This document shows, piece after piece, positions 42,071 to 42,258 of a DNA stretch of 42,258 nucleotides. This stretch comes from Alphaproteobacteria bacterium (GTDB lineage Bacteria; Pseudomonadota; Alphaproteobacteria; Micropepsales; Micropepsaceae). Location of the stretch: the NCBI GenBank assembly GCA_013697055.1, contig JACCXK010000076.1, positions 1 to 42,258 on the forward strand. The letters are read 5' to 3'. The notes beneath the pieces are model-generated. The model was given only the letters and a program-made list of their open reading frames with translations. It did no database searches and was not told where the DNA came from. The translations under genes were made by a program, and so were the position numbers. Positions within the stretch are counted from its first letter, which is position 1; the number at the start of each line of letters is the position of its first letter.

Positions 42071-42258
42071 CTATTCCTCGTTATCTTTTTCATAGTCTGG
42101 GGATCTGTAGGTGTCGTGGCAGCTTTTGCATGTTTTGCCGATGGTCTGGACCTGGGCTTTGAGGCCGGCTTCGTCCTTGGCCTGTGCGATCTGGTTGAGC
42201 TTGGCGGCATCGGCCTGGAGCTGTTTGCCGAACTTGGTAAAGTCGTCGGGCTTGGCCC
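42071..42258 (-). CDS. Cytochrome c' (class II cytochrome c), 5' end outside window
   Basis: Sixty-one C-terminal codons are present; the gene runs off the right edge. The sequence shows a helical stretch (FGKQLQADAAKLNQIAQAKD) then VQTIGKTCKSCHDTYRSPDY with the CxxCH heme site near the C-terminus, the layout of cytochrome c' and c-556 (four-helix bundle, C-terminal heme). These periplasmic proteins bind NO/CO or carry electrons. First gene seen in the long minus-strand redox-RND operon. Confidence 0.88.
   Translation of the reverse strand, partial: AKPDDFTKFGKQLQADAAKLNQIAQAKDEAGLKAQVQTIGKTCKSCHDTYRSPDYEKDNEE

Overview
The window looks like an alphaproteobacterial chromosome segment. The Crp-type and LysR regulators, an HWE/HisKA_2 kinase, two promoters matching the EcfG general-stress consensus (GGAAC-N16/17-CGTT), a large TonB-dependent receptor and the style of the GC-rich genes all fit a sphingomonad-like or related lineage. 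The exact genus cannot be read from the sequence. No rRNA, tRNA or CRISPR array was seen.

The window has two halves of different character. Bases 1 to about 14,350 are lower in GC, loosely packed and full of wreckage. They hold a partial Crp/Fnr regulator, small secreted proteins, an SRAP gene fragment abutting an IS3-family transposase fragment, and a DoxX + NmrA-type reductase pair divergent from a LysR regulator. Next comes a histidine kinase that has lost most of a receiver domain, a frameshifted response regulator, and DUF6894 and CsbD genes, each behind its own EcfG-like promoter. After that lies an accessory island (about 8.7-14.3 kb) bounded by two degenerate direct repeats. It carries the C-terminal half of a superfamily 2 helicase and, convergent to it, a 985-residue protein. 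In that protein a ParB/Srx-like domain is fused in frame to the exonuclease and SF1-helicase part of a TM0106-type nuclease-helicase. An 18-bp perfect palindrome lies about 100 bp upstream of its start.

From 14.36 kb onward the DNA is GC-rich, tightly packed and intact. The first block (14.8-23.6 kb) has a TPR-methyltransferase, a cysteine-cluster protein and a 2OG-Fe(II) oxygenase, then a 1089-residue TonB-dependent receptor, a secreted alpha/beta hydrolase and a second, TPR-fused 2OG-Fe(II) oxygenase of the same family. Two oxygenases of one family thus flank one receptor, which suggests an uptake-and-modification locus. The second block (23.6-32.5 kb, all on the minus strand) is catabolic: two MFS transporters, an HpcH/HpaI aldolase, an IolE-like TIM barrel, a metal-dependent amidohydrolase, a D-threonine aldolase/D-serine dehydratase-type PLP enzyme, RidA and an N-acyl-D-amino-acid deacylase. 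This reads as import and breakdown of an N-acylated D-amino acid or related compound.

The third block (32.6-42.3 kb, minus strand) is one probable long operon: cytochrome c', a secreted unknown, a plastocyanin-like copper protein, a 511-residue secreted unknown, a small YxYxxD-repeat protein, an OmpR-type response regulator, a histidine kinase, an RND permease and its membrane-fusion adaptor. Several junctions overlap by 4-8 bases. Envelope redox proteins are therefore coupled to a two-component-controlled RND pump that has no outer-membrane channel gene in view.
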